From Ignavibacteriales bacterium (GTDB lineage Bacteria > Bacteroidota > Ignavibacteria > UBA10030 > SZUA-254): DNA of 64,000 nt. The stretch lies in assembly GCA_016214905.1 (NCBI GenBank), contig JACRMQ010000007.1, forward strand, positions 460,408 through 524,407, given 5' to 3'. Below the pieces are notes generated by a model. It searched no databases, was not told where the DNA came from, and saw only the letters and a list, made by a program, of their open reading frames with translations. Below are positions 8,644-17,203 of this stretch, in pieces (position 1 is the first letter of the stretch; each line of letters begins with the position of its first letter). Made by a program: the position numbers and the translations under genes.

Positions 8644-9794
8644 TGAAATATTCTATCACATTTATATCCATTTTTCTCTCCGTTTTATTGGGATGCAATA
8701 AATTGATTTTGCGTCAACCGGTAATTTCTGATGTCAAAGATTGGAAGGTATTTGCCGGGTCAAAAAACAGATTAAATTTTACGGATGAAGAATTGAAGCC
8801 GCCGTTAGTTAAAGCATGGGAATATGATGCTTCCGCGGGCTTCGGCCAGTTCGGTGTAACAATTAATGGGAATATTATCTGTGTGGGAAATCTACGGGGT
8901 GAAGTTCATCTTGTAGATAAAATCAACGGTAAAGGATTGGGGATGAAAGATTTCGGAACAGCGATTTATTCTCCACCGATTCTCGATGACAACATTTTAT
9001 TCATAGCGCTCTCGGATGATAAGGAAAATTTATTTGCTTACGATCTTACCCGTGGATCAATTATATGGAAAAAATCTGTTGGCAGAATCGAATCGGCTAT
9101 TTTGCTTTTGAATAATAAAATAATTGTAAATACAATTGATAACGGTTTACTTTCTATAGATAAAAATGATGCTACTGTTATTTGGAAATTCCCACAAACA
9201 AATAGTCGCATCCGAACAAAGAGTCATTCTTCACCAGCCGCCTCAGGCGAAACAATTGTTTACGGAAATGATGACGGATTAATAGTCGCTCTCAATTCGC
9301 AAAACGGATCTGTTTGTTGGCAAAAACAGGTTGGTGGTAGTTTAATTGCTGCTCCTTCAATTCGCGATTATTCTGTTTTCATTGGAACTTTAGAAGGTCG
9401 GGTAGTCTCATTAGAATTAGCAACAGGCGATATTCTATGGTCGACTGAGGTTGGTGGTAAAATATATTCTTCATTCGCCTTAACCAATGCATCGATATTT
9501 GTTGTTACATCGAAGAATGAGATGTTGTGCCTAAATAAAAATAGTGGTGATATTATTTGGCGGACTTTGCTGGATGGAGTTCTCGGTTCTTCTCCGCTTT
9601 TAGCGGGGAATATTTTGTATGTTGGTTCATTCGATAAAAATCTTTACGCCATTGAATCAACTTCTGGGAAAGTTATTTGGAAATTTAAAGCTGATGGACG
9701 TGTTGTTTCTTCACCCGTGTTAAACAATGGTTTACTGTATATATTAATCGATGATAATTCATTAATCGCTCTTCGAAGAGGAGATGATAAATGA
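8643..9794 (+). CDS. PQQ-like beta-propeller lipoprotein (BamB-like)
   Basis: Start placed at the ATG overlapping the previous stop by one base; a GTG 12 bases earlier is less likely because the ATG gives a cleaner lipoprotein signal (LSVLLGC, Cys18 as the lipidation site). The mature protein consists of repeated blades with W-K and LY/LFA(Y/I) motifs such as LYAIESTSGKVIWKF and VSLELATGDILWS, the PQQ-propeller pattern also found in BamB. The coupling to an upstream D15-barrel protein suggests a role in outer-membrane protein handling, but this is inferred from position. No enzyme active site is visible. Confidence 0.83.
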   Translation: MKYSITFISIFLSVLLGCNKLILRQPVISDVKDWKVFAGSKNRLNFTDEELKPPLVKAWEYDASAGFGQFGVTINGNIICVGNLRGEVHLVDKINGKGLGMKDFGTAIYSPPILDDNILFIALSDDKENLFAYDLTRGSIIWKKSVGRIESAILLLNNKIIVNTIDNGLLSIDKNDATVIWKFPQTNSRIRTKSHSSPAASGETIVYGNDDGLIVALNSQNGSVCWQKQVGGSLIAAPSIRDYSVFIGTLEGRVVSLELATGDILWSTEVGGKIYSSFALTNASIFVVTSKNEMLCLNKNSGDIIWRTLLDGVLGSSPLLAGNILYVGSFDKNLYAIESTSGKVIWKFKADGRVVSSPVLNNGLLYILIDDNSLIALRRGDDK

Positions 9795-10573
9795 AAAATC
9801 TTTTCTTAATTTTATCCTCCACATTCATTATGATTGGCATGTCGTTCGGGCAAGCCGATAGTTTGAATGAACCTCGGCGGGTTCATTCTACTCTTTCGGT
9901 TAATTTAGATTACTCTCAGCTCAAAATATATGTCGATTCAACTTTCATAGGAGTTACTCCGATAGATTCTGCAATCGTTGCAAGCGGTACTCATAAAATA
10001 ACAGCCGCTACATTTCATTCTTCTCAGTGGAATAATGTGGTTTACGAAGAAACAATTGATATCCCTTTAAATAGCCATGTTAATAAGTATATCTTCATAT
10101 CGAAACCAATAAAAATATTCACCGAACCGTTCAATGCCGCGGTTTACAAAAATGATTTGTTGGTTGGAAGAACACCGATGACAATTGGTGAGTGGGAGAA
10201 AGACATGAAAATAAAATTAACTTTGAATGGATATCGCGACAGCACAATTTCCATCGTAACCAACGAGTTTTTGCCGAAAATATTTTTACAACAATTAACT
10301 CCTCCAGATGGCAAAAGTAATCCGATTTTTTTAGATTCAGACGGAACCGATAAATTATTACCGGTTTATATCGCCGGCGGCACGGCAATAGTCAGCGGAG
10401 TTACCGCTGCATACTATAAAATTCAAGCCGATAAGTTCTATAAAGAATACCGGTCATCTAAAAATAACCAATTGCTTGATCGCGTAAAACGATTTGATAC
10501 CGTTTCTGGTATTTCCCTTGCAGTTTCGCAGGTTTCTATCGCAATTTTATCATATTTATTATTCAGTCAGTGA
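9791..10573 (+). CDS. PEGA-domain envelope protein
   Basis: A 260-residue protein with an N-terminal signal peptide (LFLILSSTFIMIGMSFGQA) and two PEGA-type modules: YVDSTFIGVTPIDSAIVASG near residue 50 and FNAAVYKNDLLVGRTPM near 115. PEGA domains are small surface beta-sandwiches of unclear role. Near the C terminus there are hydrophobic stretches (VYIAGGTAIVSGVTAAYY and a final LAVSQVSIAILSYLLF) that may anchor it. It overlaps the propeller lipoprotein by 4 bases (ATGA), completing the operon with the protease/barrel fusion. Function not known. Confidence 0.75.
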   Translation: MKNLFLILSSTFIMIGMSFGQADSLNEPRRVHSTLSVNLDYSQLKIYVDSTFIGVTPIDSAIVASGTHKITAATFHSSQWNNVVYEETIDIPLNSHVNKYIFISKPIKIFTEPFNAAVYKNDLLVGRTPMTIGEWEKDMKIKLTLNGYRDSTISIVTNEFLPKIFLQQLTPPDGKSNPIFLDSDGTDKLLPVYIAGGTAIVSGVTAAYYKIQADKFYKEYRSSKNNQLLDRVKRFDTVSGISLAVSQVSIAILSYLLFSQ

Positions 10574-10592
10574 GAGAAAATTCATAAATAAC

Positions 10593-10621
10593 TTGACTTT
10601 CAACGCCATCCACAGTATATT
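10593..10621 (+). promoter_or_regulatory. sigma70-type promoter for the Crp/Fnr regulator
   Basis: TTGACT at 10593-10598 and TATATT at 10616-10621 are separated by 17 bases, an almost consensus housekeeping promoter. Transcription would start near 10628, about 49 bases before the ATG at 10677. The same two hexamers and spacing recur at 15302-15330. Confidence 0.7.
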
Positions 10622-10676
10622 ATTTCAAACTCGTTTAACAGATTAAATAAATCTTCAGCAACGACGAAAGAAAAGA

Positions 10677-11414
10677 ATGGAAACACATATAAGTATGCCT
10701 GGTGTCCCTCAGCCCCCCCTATCCTCCGAACTTGGCGAAGCCATGGAATTTATTCGGAATGTTCCTGTATTTGCGGATATTGAAGCCGCAGAATTAGCGA
10801 AAATAGTTCGCGTAGGTGTCAGGAAAAAATATAAAAAAGGAAGTATAATCCTCCTTGAAGAAGAAACAGGCGCCGCGCTTTTTGTAATAGTTTCAGGTAA
10901 AGTGAAAATTGTTCGAACCGACGATGAAGGAAGAGAAGTCATACTTTCGATTCTGGGAGAGAACGATTTCTTCGGAGAAATGTCGATACTTGATGGATTG
11001 TCACGCTCGGCGAGCGTTGTTGCAATTACGAAAACAGAACTGTTCATGATTCACCGCAGAGATTTTCTAAGGTTGATGCAGGATGTTCCGTCGGTTGCGA
11101 TTTCATTATTAAAAGAAATGACGCTTCGATTACGTAAGGCGGATTCACAGATTAAGAGTTTATCGCTGAAAGACGCAACTGGTCGTGTCGCAAATGTAAT
11201 TCTTCAGCTTGCAGACGATATCGGAACAATCCGTAAAGGCCGTGTGGAAATCGACGAACTACCTTTACAGCAAGATTTGGCAAACATGGCGGGAACATCG
11301 CGCGAAACAATATCACGAGTCGTTCATAGTTTTATTAAGAAAGGTCTTGTTGAAATGCGCGGCAATAAACTCATTATAAGCGATTACGAAAAATTTAAAA
11401 GCTTATTCATGTGA
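10677..11414 (+). CDS. Crp/Fnr-family transcriptional regulator
   Basis: A 245-residue one-component regulator. Residues about 25-140 form the cyclic-nucleotide-binding-type beta-roll, with IFVIVSGKVKIV-like and FFGEMSILDGLSRSASV segments; the latter is the phosphate-binding cassette and its Arg-Ser-Ala core is compatible with cAMP binding. A long dimer helix follows, then a winged helix near 185-240 with LANMAGTSRETISRVV as the recognition helix. No N-terminal cysteine cluster is present, so it is not an FNR-type iron-sulfur sensor. It has its own promoter. Target genes cannot be told from the window. Confidence 0.92.
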   Translation: METHISMPGVPQPPLSSELGEAMEFIRNVPVFADIEAAELAKIVRVGVRKKYKKGSIILLEEETGAALFVIVSGKVKIVRTDDEGREVILSILGENDFFGEMSILDGLSRSASVVAITKTELFMIHRRDFLRLMQDVPSVAISLLKEMTLRLRKADSQIKSLSLKDATGRVANVILQLADDIGTIRKGRVEIDELPLQQDLANMAGTSRETISRVVHSFIKKGLVEMRGNKLIISDYEKFKSLFM

Positions 11415-11461
11415 GAATCGAACAATTACTTTGTATAGATAATTAGATCCGGGAGGATTAC

Positions 11462-12289
11462 TTGGACGTAAAGGCAGACTTACATCTACACACACGATAT
11501 TCTGACGGTGCATATTCTACCGAAGAGTTGATTGATAGAGCGGCTCGGGCGGGATTAAAAATAATCAGCATAACCGATCACGATAGCGTTGCTGCCATAG
11601 ATGAGGCTATTGATCTTGGAAAGAAAAAGGGGATAGAAGTTATTCCCGGTATTGAATTGAGCGCGACATTCGACGGCACCGAAGTTCATGTTCTTGGATA
11701 TTTTATTGATCATCATAGTAAAGTCCTTGGTGAATCGCTCGAAATCTTTCAACGGGAGCGTATCAACCGAGCCAGGCGCATTGTCGGCAAACTCAATCAA
11801 TTGAATGTTCCATTGACAATTGATTCCGTGATGGATCAAGTTGAAGGTGAATCCGTTGGTAGACCACATATTGCCACCGCACTCTTTAATGGCGGACATA
11901 CGGGAACATATTATGAAGCGTTCAATAAGTATATAGGGAACGGTAAACCGGCTTATGAACAAAAATGGAATTTTACGCCTGAAGAAACTATAAATTTAAT
12001 TTCGAAGTGCGGTGGATTATCGTTCTTAGCCCATCCGGGCCGTTCCGTCAAAGAAGATTTAATTATACGTCTCATCAAAGCGGGACTTGACGGAATTGAA
12101 GTTATACATCCCGCGCATTCTCCCGACTTGATTTATTATTACCGGGGAATAGTTAATGAATATTGTCTTCTAAATAGCGGAGGATCTGATTTCCACGGCG
12201 GAGATCGGAATGATGAAGACTCGCTCGGCCAATATGTTATTCCATCCTCGGTCGTTGAGATGATGCGCCGTAGATTATTTTCAAATTGA
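11462..12289 (+). CDS. PHP-domain phosphoesterase (YciV/RNase AM-like)
   Basis: Metal-dependent hydrolase of the PHP superfamily, 275 residues. The metal ligands are visible in order: HLHTRYSDG (His8, His10, Asp15), ITDHDS, the PGIELS glutamate, HVLGYF, FLAHPGR and the C-terminal GGSDFHGG. Bacterial single-domain members act on nucleoside 3',5'-bisphosphates or short RNAs; that activity is by family analogy. The start is a TTG at 11462 supported by a good ribosome-binding site (GGGAGG) a few bases upstream and by the tight fit of the first metal motif to the N terminus. It follows the regulator by 47 bases. Confidence 0.85.
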   Translation: MDVKADLHLHTRYSDGAYSTEELIDRAARAGLKIISITDHDSVAAIDEAIDLGKKKGIEVIPGIELSATFDGTEVHVLGYFIDHHSKVLGESLEIFQRERINRARRIVGKLNQLNVPLTIDSVMDQVEGESVGRPHIATALFNGGHTGTYYEAFNKYIGNGKPAYEQKWNFTPEETINLISKCGGLSFLAHPGRSVKEDLIIRLIKAGLDGIEVIHPAHSPDLIYYYRGIVNEYCLLNSGGSDFHGGDRNDEDSLGQYVIPSSVVEMMRRRLFSN

Positions 12290-12333
12290 ATTCATTTTTA
12301 ATCAATCCTCATTCAACTTAAAGTAGTATTATT

Positions 12334-12813
12334 ATGCCAAACATCATTGAAGGAACTCTTTCTGCAGCTCAATTTAAATTCGGAATCGTCGTAAGCAGAT
12401 TTAACGACTTTATCACAAATCGATTGCTCGATTCGGCAATCGATTGTATCGTAAGGCACGGTGGGCAGGAGAAATCGGTCGATGTTATCTTGTGCCCCGG
12501 TGCGTTTGAAATTCCGCAGGTTGCGCAAAAAGTAGCTCAAAGCGGAAAATACGATGCGATTATTTGCCTCGGATGTGTTATTCAAGGAGACACTCCCCAC
12601 TTCGAATACATTGCCAATACTGTAAGTGTTGGAATTAATCGTGTAGCGCTTGAAGAGCAATTACCTATTGTATTCGGCGTGCTTACAACCGATTCTCTCG
12701 AACAGGCAATTGAGCGCGCAGGAACAAAAGCTGGAAACAAAGGATGGGATGCCGCGATTGCCGCCATCGAACTGGCTGATCTGCAGAAGAAATTTTCGAA
12801 TAAGAAAAAATAA
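12334..12813 (+). CDS. ribH: 6,7-dimethyl-8-ribityllumazine synthase
   Basis: Condenses the pyrimidine 5-amino-6-ribitylaminouracil with 3,4-dihydroxy-2-butanone 4-phosphate in the penultimate step of riboflavin synthesis; forms an icosahedral or pentameric shell. The 159-residue length is standard. The motifs [17 protein letters not shown] and the [13 protein letters not shown] segment with the catalytic histidine are all present. No other rib gene and no FMN riboswitch was seen nearby, so this gene stands apart from any riboflavin operon. The following propeller gene starts 17 bases later. Confidence 0.95.
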   Translation: MPNIIEGTLSAAQFKFGIVVSRFNDFITNRLLDSAIDCIVRHGGQEKSVDVILCPGAFEIPQVAQKVAQSGKYDAIICLGCVIQGDTPHFEYIANTVSVGINRVALEEQLPIVFGVLTTDSLEQAIERAGTKAGNKGWDAAIAAIELADLQKKFSNKKK

Positions 12814-12829
12814 TTATCTTATTCCGATA

Positions 12830-15112
12830 ATGCGCTCAATTTATTTGCTACTCTGTTTTCTGAGCATCGGCTTTTTTTCATCTTCTTTATTCAGCGGGGT
12901 GGGTGATTGGAAATCTTACACATCAAAACGTGAAGTACGTGCCATCGCTTCCAGGCATTCCGATATTATCTGGGCTGCAACAAGCGGTGGCATGTTCTCG
13001 TTTAGATTTTCCGATAGCTCGTACATCGAATTTACTCCTACCGAAGGATTGCGAACATTAGATCTGACTGCCATAACACTGGATAAGGATGATAACATTT
13101 GGATAGGTGGGGCGGACGGATATATACAACGGTACACACCATCAACAGGCGAGTGGATTAATATAACAGATATTTTTTTAGATAAAGATCACGGGCCCAG
13201 CAAGCGTATTAATAAATTTCTCATCAAAGGTGACACACTTTTTATACTATCCGATATCGGTGTAAGCTTTTACTCCCTCTCAAATCTTGAATTCGGTGAC
13301 ACTTTTTTAAGGTTCGGATCGTCTCCGAATGTTATTAGCGGTGGAGTTACCGGTCTGGAGATTTACAACGACACCATATGGATTGCAACACGAACCGGAA
13401 TAGCATCCACTTATTCGTCTAATCCGAATCCTTCGGCGCCCGACGGATGGCGAATTTACAATCAAAGTAACGGTTTAGCTTCAACCGTAATTAACGATCT
13501 TACGCAAGCCGCTGGTAACCTTATTGCGGCAACTGCGAATGGAATCAGTCGGTGGACCGGTTCTTCTTGGAACACTGTTCCGGGAACGGAGAATAAAAAT
13601 ATTCTTGATATTACAGTCGATAAATTGGCTGACGAAAACGACGTGCAATATTTCTTCATAACCCCGCAAGAATTATGGAGAGTGCTCAACAATAATGCGG
13701 TTCTCCGGGATACTCAATTTTATGTTACACTTTCAAGTATCGAATCTTCAGTAATAATCGGCACTGATAAAAGTGGTGTGCTCATTCGAAATTCTTCTCC
13801 ATCACCCGAAAGAATGTGGATGAATATTTTACCGCCGGGTCCGTTTACAAATAACTTTGTCAGTATAGTTATCGACGAATCAGGTACGCTCTGGTCAGCA
13901 ACAGGGAAAACCTACGGCGAGGGATTTATGAGTTATGACGGTTTAAAATGGAGGTCGTATAATGCCGCTACCGACTCAAATCTTTGTTCCAACGATTATT
14001 ATAAAGTGAGTTTAGGAAAAGACAATTCGAAATGGATGAGTAATTGGGGTTGCGGTGTAACTGTAATTGACGGTAATGGAAGCGTGCAAAAAACTTTTAA
14101 CACTACAAACGGACTCCCACCTACGTTAGATAATAATTTGCAATATATAGTCGTAGGCGGTGTTGCTGTTGATCAACGAGGAACAACTTGGATTACAAAC
14201 AGAACAGCTCCCGATAGTACCGCGGTTGTTTTATTGAAAGCCGATTCGACGCTGGATTATCATGTTAAACGGAGTATGCGAAGTCCGTTAACAATTTTCA
14301 TCGATATTGTGATTGATCAAAATGATACCAAATGGTTTGCGAACACCAGCCGATTCGATCATGAAATAGCTCAAGGATTGTTCTATTACAACGATAAAAG
14401 TGTAGCTCCCGGGATTTCCTCGGGGTGGGGTAGAATGACATCCGATGACGGTTTGACAAGTTACCAGGTATGGTCTCTTGCTGTTGATAATAACGGTGAA
14501 TTATGGATCGGCTCGGATCAGGGGATTACAATTGTCTTCAATCCCGCAGATCCCATTCGAACTGTTGCAACCTATCATCCATTGCGTGAGCAAATTATTC
14601 AGGCAATTTTAGTCGATGCATGCAACAATAAATGGGTGGCAACAAAACAAGGAGTTTTTGTTTTATCACCCGATGGAACATCGATACTCGAAAGATACAC
14701 AACAGAGAACACTGATCGGAAACTATTGGATAACGATATTACATCAATTGCGTGGAATAAATCTACCGGTACTATGTACCTTGGTACCGAGAAAGGTCTT
14801 TCAACGCTGTCAACACCGTATTTAGCACCAAAAGCTGCGTTTGATGAATTAGTTTTTAAACCGAATCCGTTTATTGTTCCTTCAACAACTCCTCTTACGG
14901 TAGACGGGTTGATCTATGCATCTTCCATTAAAATATTAACGATCAGCGGTGATCTGGTTAAGAATGTTTCATGTCCATGCGGACGTGTTGGCTTTTGGGA
15001 TGGGACTAATGAATCGGGTGAACCGGTTGCAACAGGTGTTTATCTTGTAATTTCATACGGTGAGGATGGAACAAAGACAGCGATTGGTAAGTTGGCGGTT
15101 TTGCACAGATAA
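12830..15112 (+). CDS. secreted two-component-regulator-type propeller protein with C-terminal sorting/FlgD-like domain
   Basis: A 760-residue protein starting at the ATG at 12830, where a clear signal peptide begins (SIYLLLCFLSIGFFSSSLF); the open frame extends upstream into ribH but that part is not credible. The body contains many blades of the Reg_prop kind (DNIWIGGADGYI, GELWIGSDQGI, NKWVATKQGVFV, TMYLGTEKGLS). The last 80 residues (FKPNPFIVPSTT...GEPVATGVYLV) match FlgD-like/T9SS-type C-terminal domains, suggesting export and surface display. It lacks any kinase part. Function unknown; similar in design to the protein at 28062. Confidence 0.82.
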   Translation: MRSIYLLLCFLSIGFFSSSLFSGVGDWKSYTSKREVRAIASRHSDIIWAATSGGMFSFRFSDSSYIEFTPTEGLRTLDLTAITLDKDDNIWIGGADGYIQRYTPSTGEWINITDIFLDKDHGPSKRINKFLIKGDTLFILSDIGVSFYSLSNLEFGDTFLRFGSSPNVISGGVTGLEIYNDTIWIATRTGIASTYSSNPNPSAPDGWRIYNQSNGLASTVINDLTQAAGNLIAATANGISRWTGSSWNTVPGTENKNILDITVDKLADENDVQYFFITPQELWRVLNNNAVLRDTQFYVTLSSIESSVIIGTDKSGVLIRNSSPSPERMWMNILPPGPFTNNFVSIVIDESGTLWSATGKTYGEGFMSYDGLKWRSYNAATDSNLCSNDYYKVSLGKDNSKWMSNWGCGVTVIDGNGSVQKTFNTTNGLPPTLDNNLQYIVVGGVAVDQRGTTWITNRTAPDSTAVVLLKADSTLDYHVKRSMRSPLTIFIDIVIDQNDTKWFANTSRFDHEIAQGLFYYNDKSVAPGISSGWGRMTSDDGLTSYQVWSLAVDNNGELWIGSDQGITIVFNPADPIRTVATYHPLREQIIQAILVDACNNKWVATKQGVFVLSPDGTSILERYTTENTDRKLLDNDITSIAWNKSTGTMYLGTEKGLSTLSTPYLAPKAAFDELVFKPNPFIVPSTTPLTVDGLIYASSIKILTISGDLVKNVSCPCGRVGFWDGTNESGEPVATGVYLVISYGEDGTKTAIGKLAVLHR

Positions 15113-15350
15113 AATTATCGTTTACTCATCTAAAACTAACCTCTTTAATTCCTGCCTGAACGGTTGAGAAAATAATCAGGACATATATATTTAGTACTGA
15201 GTGTAAAATTTAAGAAGTTACTGGAGAGTTGATTTTCTCTAATATAAATTGGGAGTGGCGTAAAAATTGTATTTTGGACTTTTTTACGTTGAAATATAAC
15301 CTTGACTATCGATTGATTATTTTCTATATTTAAATTGCTTTTTAAGAAAA
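15113..15350. other. intergenic region with promoter and a weak hairpin
   Basis: This 238-base AT-rich gap holds the promoter at 15302-15330 and, before it, an inverted repeat (CGTAAAAA ... TTTTTACG, about 15257-15287) that might act as a weak terminator for the propeller gene. Nothing else was recognised. Confidence 0.4.
15302..15330 (+). promoter_or_regulatory. sigma70-type promoter for the yceD-rpmF-plsX-fab operon
   Basis: TTGACT at 15302-15307 and TATATT at 15325-15330 with a 17-base spacer, identical in both hexamers to the promoter before the Crp/Fnr gene. The predicted transcription start is near 15337, only about 14 bases before the ATG at 15351. Confidence 0.7.
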
Positions 15351-15917
15351 ATGGCGCGATTTGACGAATTTTTCAGAGACGAGGTTGATATGCATGGAAA
15401 AAGTAGAAAGAATGAAGCAGTTTCAATTCGAATCTCCGGTCTCTCGAACAACGTTCATGATTTTCAATTCACCGTAGAGCCAAACGAATTAAATCTAACG
15501 GAACAATTTAGGGAAAACGTCTCGATTAGTGCGGTGCTTGATAAATCGCCCCATCAGATATATTTAAAAGCAGATATAAAAACAGTCGGATATTTTCAAT
15601 GTGACCGCTGTCTGGAAGAATTTCGCGAACCTGTTGATGTTGGATGTAAAATATGTTACGTCTACAACGAAAAAGATGGCGGAGCATTTCCTCCGGATGA
15701 GTTGCAAATCATAAGTCCCGACACTGTTTCGTTAGATCTGACTGAAGATATTCGACAATTAATAACGCTCTCTATCCCGCTCAAGTTACTATGCTCGGAA
15801 GATTGTAAGGGATTATGCCCGCGATGCGGTGCAAACCAGAATCGTGTATCTTGCAGGTGCCAAAATGAAGAAGTAGATCCGCGGTGGCAAGGTCTGAAGA
15901 ATCTATTACATAAGTGA
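15351..15917 (+). CDS. DUF177/YceD family protein
   Basis: A 188-residue member of the YceD family, which is conserved next to rpmF and plsX in most bacteria and has been tied to 23S rRNA processing in some. The C-terminal half has the family pattern CDRCLEEF and the cysteine cluster LLCSEDCKGLCPRCG, followed by a CRC motif, suggesting metal binding. The start at 15351 has no Shine-Dalgarno and a very short leader; an in-frame ATG at 15390, preceded by GAGG at 5 bases and directly before the conserved VSIRISGL core, is a serious alternative that would remove 13 residues. Confidence 0.88.
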   Translation: MARFDEFFRDEVDMHGKSRKNEAVSIRISGLSNNVHDFQFTVEPNELNLTEQFRENVSISAVLDKSPHQIYLKADIKTVGYFQCDRCLEEFREPVDVGCKICYVYNEKDGGAFPPDELQIISPDTVSLDLTEDIRQLITLSIPLKLLCSEDCKGLCPRCGANQNRVSCRCQNEEVDPRWQGLKNLLHK

Positions 15918-15938
15918 ACATAAAAAGGAAATAATAAA

Positions 15939-16121
15939 ATGCCAAATCCAAAAAGACGACATTCGAAAACTCGCGGTGCGAAACGCCGGACGCATTATAA
16001 GGCAACAAAACCATCGTACGGCGAATGCTCGAACTGTCACGAACAAAAACTGCTCCACCGTGCTTGTCCAAATTGCGGACAATATAACGGACGTTCTATT
16101 GTTGTACCGAAAGAATCTTAA
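15939..16121 (+). CDS. rpmF: 50S ribosomal protein L32
   Basis: Small ribosomal protein of the large subunit, 60 residues. It begins [13 protein letters not shown] and has the zinc-binding CSNC and CPNC pairs (C+ form), so it is the zinc-requiring version. It has a good ribosome-binding site (AAGGA) and follows yceD by 21 bases, the usual bacterial order. Confidence 0.97.
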   Translation: MPNPKRRHSKTRGAKRRTHYKATKPSYGECSNCHEQKLLHRACPNCGQYNGRSIVVPKES

Positions 16122-16189
16122 ATCGTTTAAACGATTTTCACTTTTCTCAAATAACGCAGCATTATCAACTGTAGCCGCGAGATAGTTCA

Positions 16190-17203
16190 TTGAACGCTGA
16201 AAATTCTCACATACGGATTGCGCTCGACGCAATGGGTGGTGATTTTGCACCTCGAAATGTTTTACTCGGCGCCGTTGAAGCTCTTGAAATGGCATCTAAC
16301 CGATTCGAGGTTACCCTCGTAGGACCGGAAGAAAAACTTCGCGACGAATTAAAACAGATATCAACCGGACAAGCTAGGTTCACATTCGCCGAAGCAACAC
16401 AGGTCATTGATATGCACGACGCTGCAACTGCAGGTGTCAAACAAAAACGCGATTCATCTATTAGTATAGGTATGACACTTCATAAAGACGGAAAGGTTGA
16501 TGCTTTTGTTAGTGCAGGCCATTCCGGCGCTGTTATGTCTACTGCAACACTTATACTCGGAAGAATTGAAGGTATCAGCCGACCAACAATTGGAACATTT
16601 TTTCCAACGGTTAAAGGGGTTTGTCTTTTGCTAGATGCGGGGGCAAACGTTGATTGTAAACCGCACCATCTTTATGAATTCGCTCTTATGGGAAGCATCT
16701 ATACTAAAGAGATGTTTGGAATAGAAAAACCCAAGATCGCATTGCTGAATATTGGTGAAGAGGAAACAAAGGGGAACGAAGCTGTAAAGGAAGCGAATAA
16801 ACTTTTAAAACAGTCTCAATTAAATTTTATCGGAAATGTTGAGGGACGCGACATTCTTTCGGGCGAAGCTGACGTTATTGTTTGCGACGGATTTGTTGGG
16901 AATGTAATTTTAAAGTTCGGAGAAAGCATCCCGACTTTTTTCAAACATCAAATTAAAAAAGTAATTCAGGAAAATATTTTATTCAAACTTTCAGGGTTAG
17001 TTCTACGCAGCACATTGCGTAAAGCATTCAAGAGTATGGATTATGAAGAATTTGGCGGCGTACCGGTGCTTGGTGTAAACGGCGTGACTATCATCGGTCA
17101 TGGCAAATCGACGCCGAAAGCGATAAGGAATATGATTTTCCGAGCCGAAGAAATAGCGCGAAAAAGAATCAATAACCGGATTCAGGAAGCAATTAAACAA
17201 TGA
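16190..17203 (+). CDS. plsX: phosphate acyltransferase PlsX
   Basis: Converts acyl-ACP to acyl-phosphate for the PlsY step of phospholipid synthesis. The 337-residue protein carries the N-terminal IRIALDAMGGDFAP signature, SAGHSGAVM, LLDAGAN and VCDGFVGN. The start is a TTG placed ten residues before the signature; no ATG or GTG lies nearby and the ribosome-binding site is weak, so a few residues are uncertain. It overlaps fabH by 4 bases. Confidence 0.95.
   Translation: MNAENSHIRIALDAMGGDFAPRNVLLGAVEALEMASNRFEVTLVGPEEKLRDELKQISTGQARFTFAEATQVIDMHDAATAGVKQKRDSSISIGMTLHKDGKVDAFVSAGHSGAVMSTATLILGRIEGISRPTIGTFFPTVKGVCLLLDAGANVDCKPHHLYEFALMGSIYTKEMFGIEKPKIALLNIGEEETKGNEAVKEANKLLKQSQLNFIGNVEGRDILSGEADVIVCDGFVGNVILKFGESIPTFFKHQIKKVIQENILFKLSGLVLRSTLRKAFKSMDYEEFGGVPVLGVNGVTIIGHGKSTPKAIRNMIFRAEEIARKRINNRIQEAIKQ

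Noticed and set aside
12290-12333. FMN riboswitch before ribH
   Set aside because: The spacer is only 44 bases and lacks the conserved FMN-riboswitch sequence blocks.
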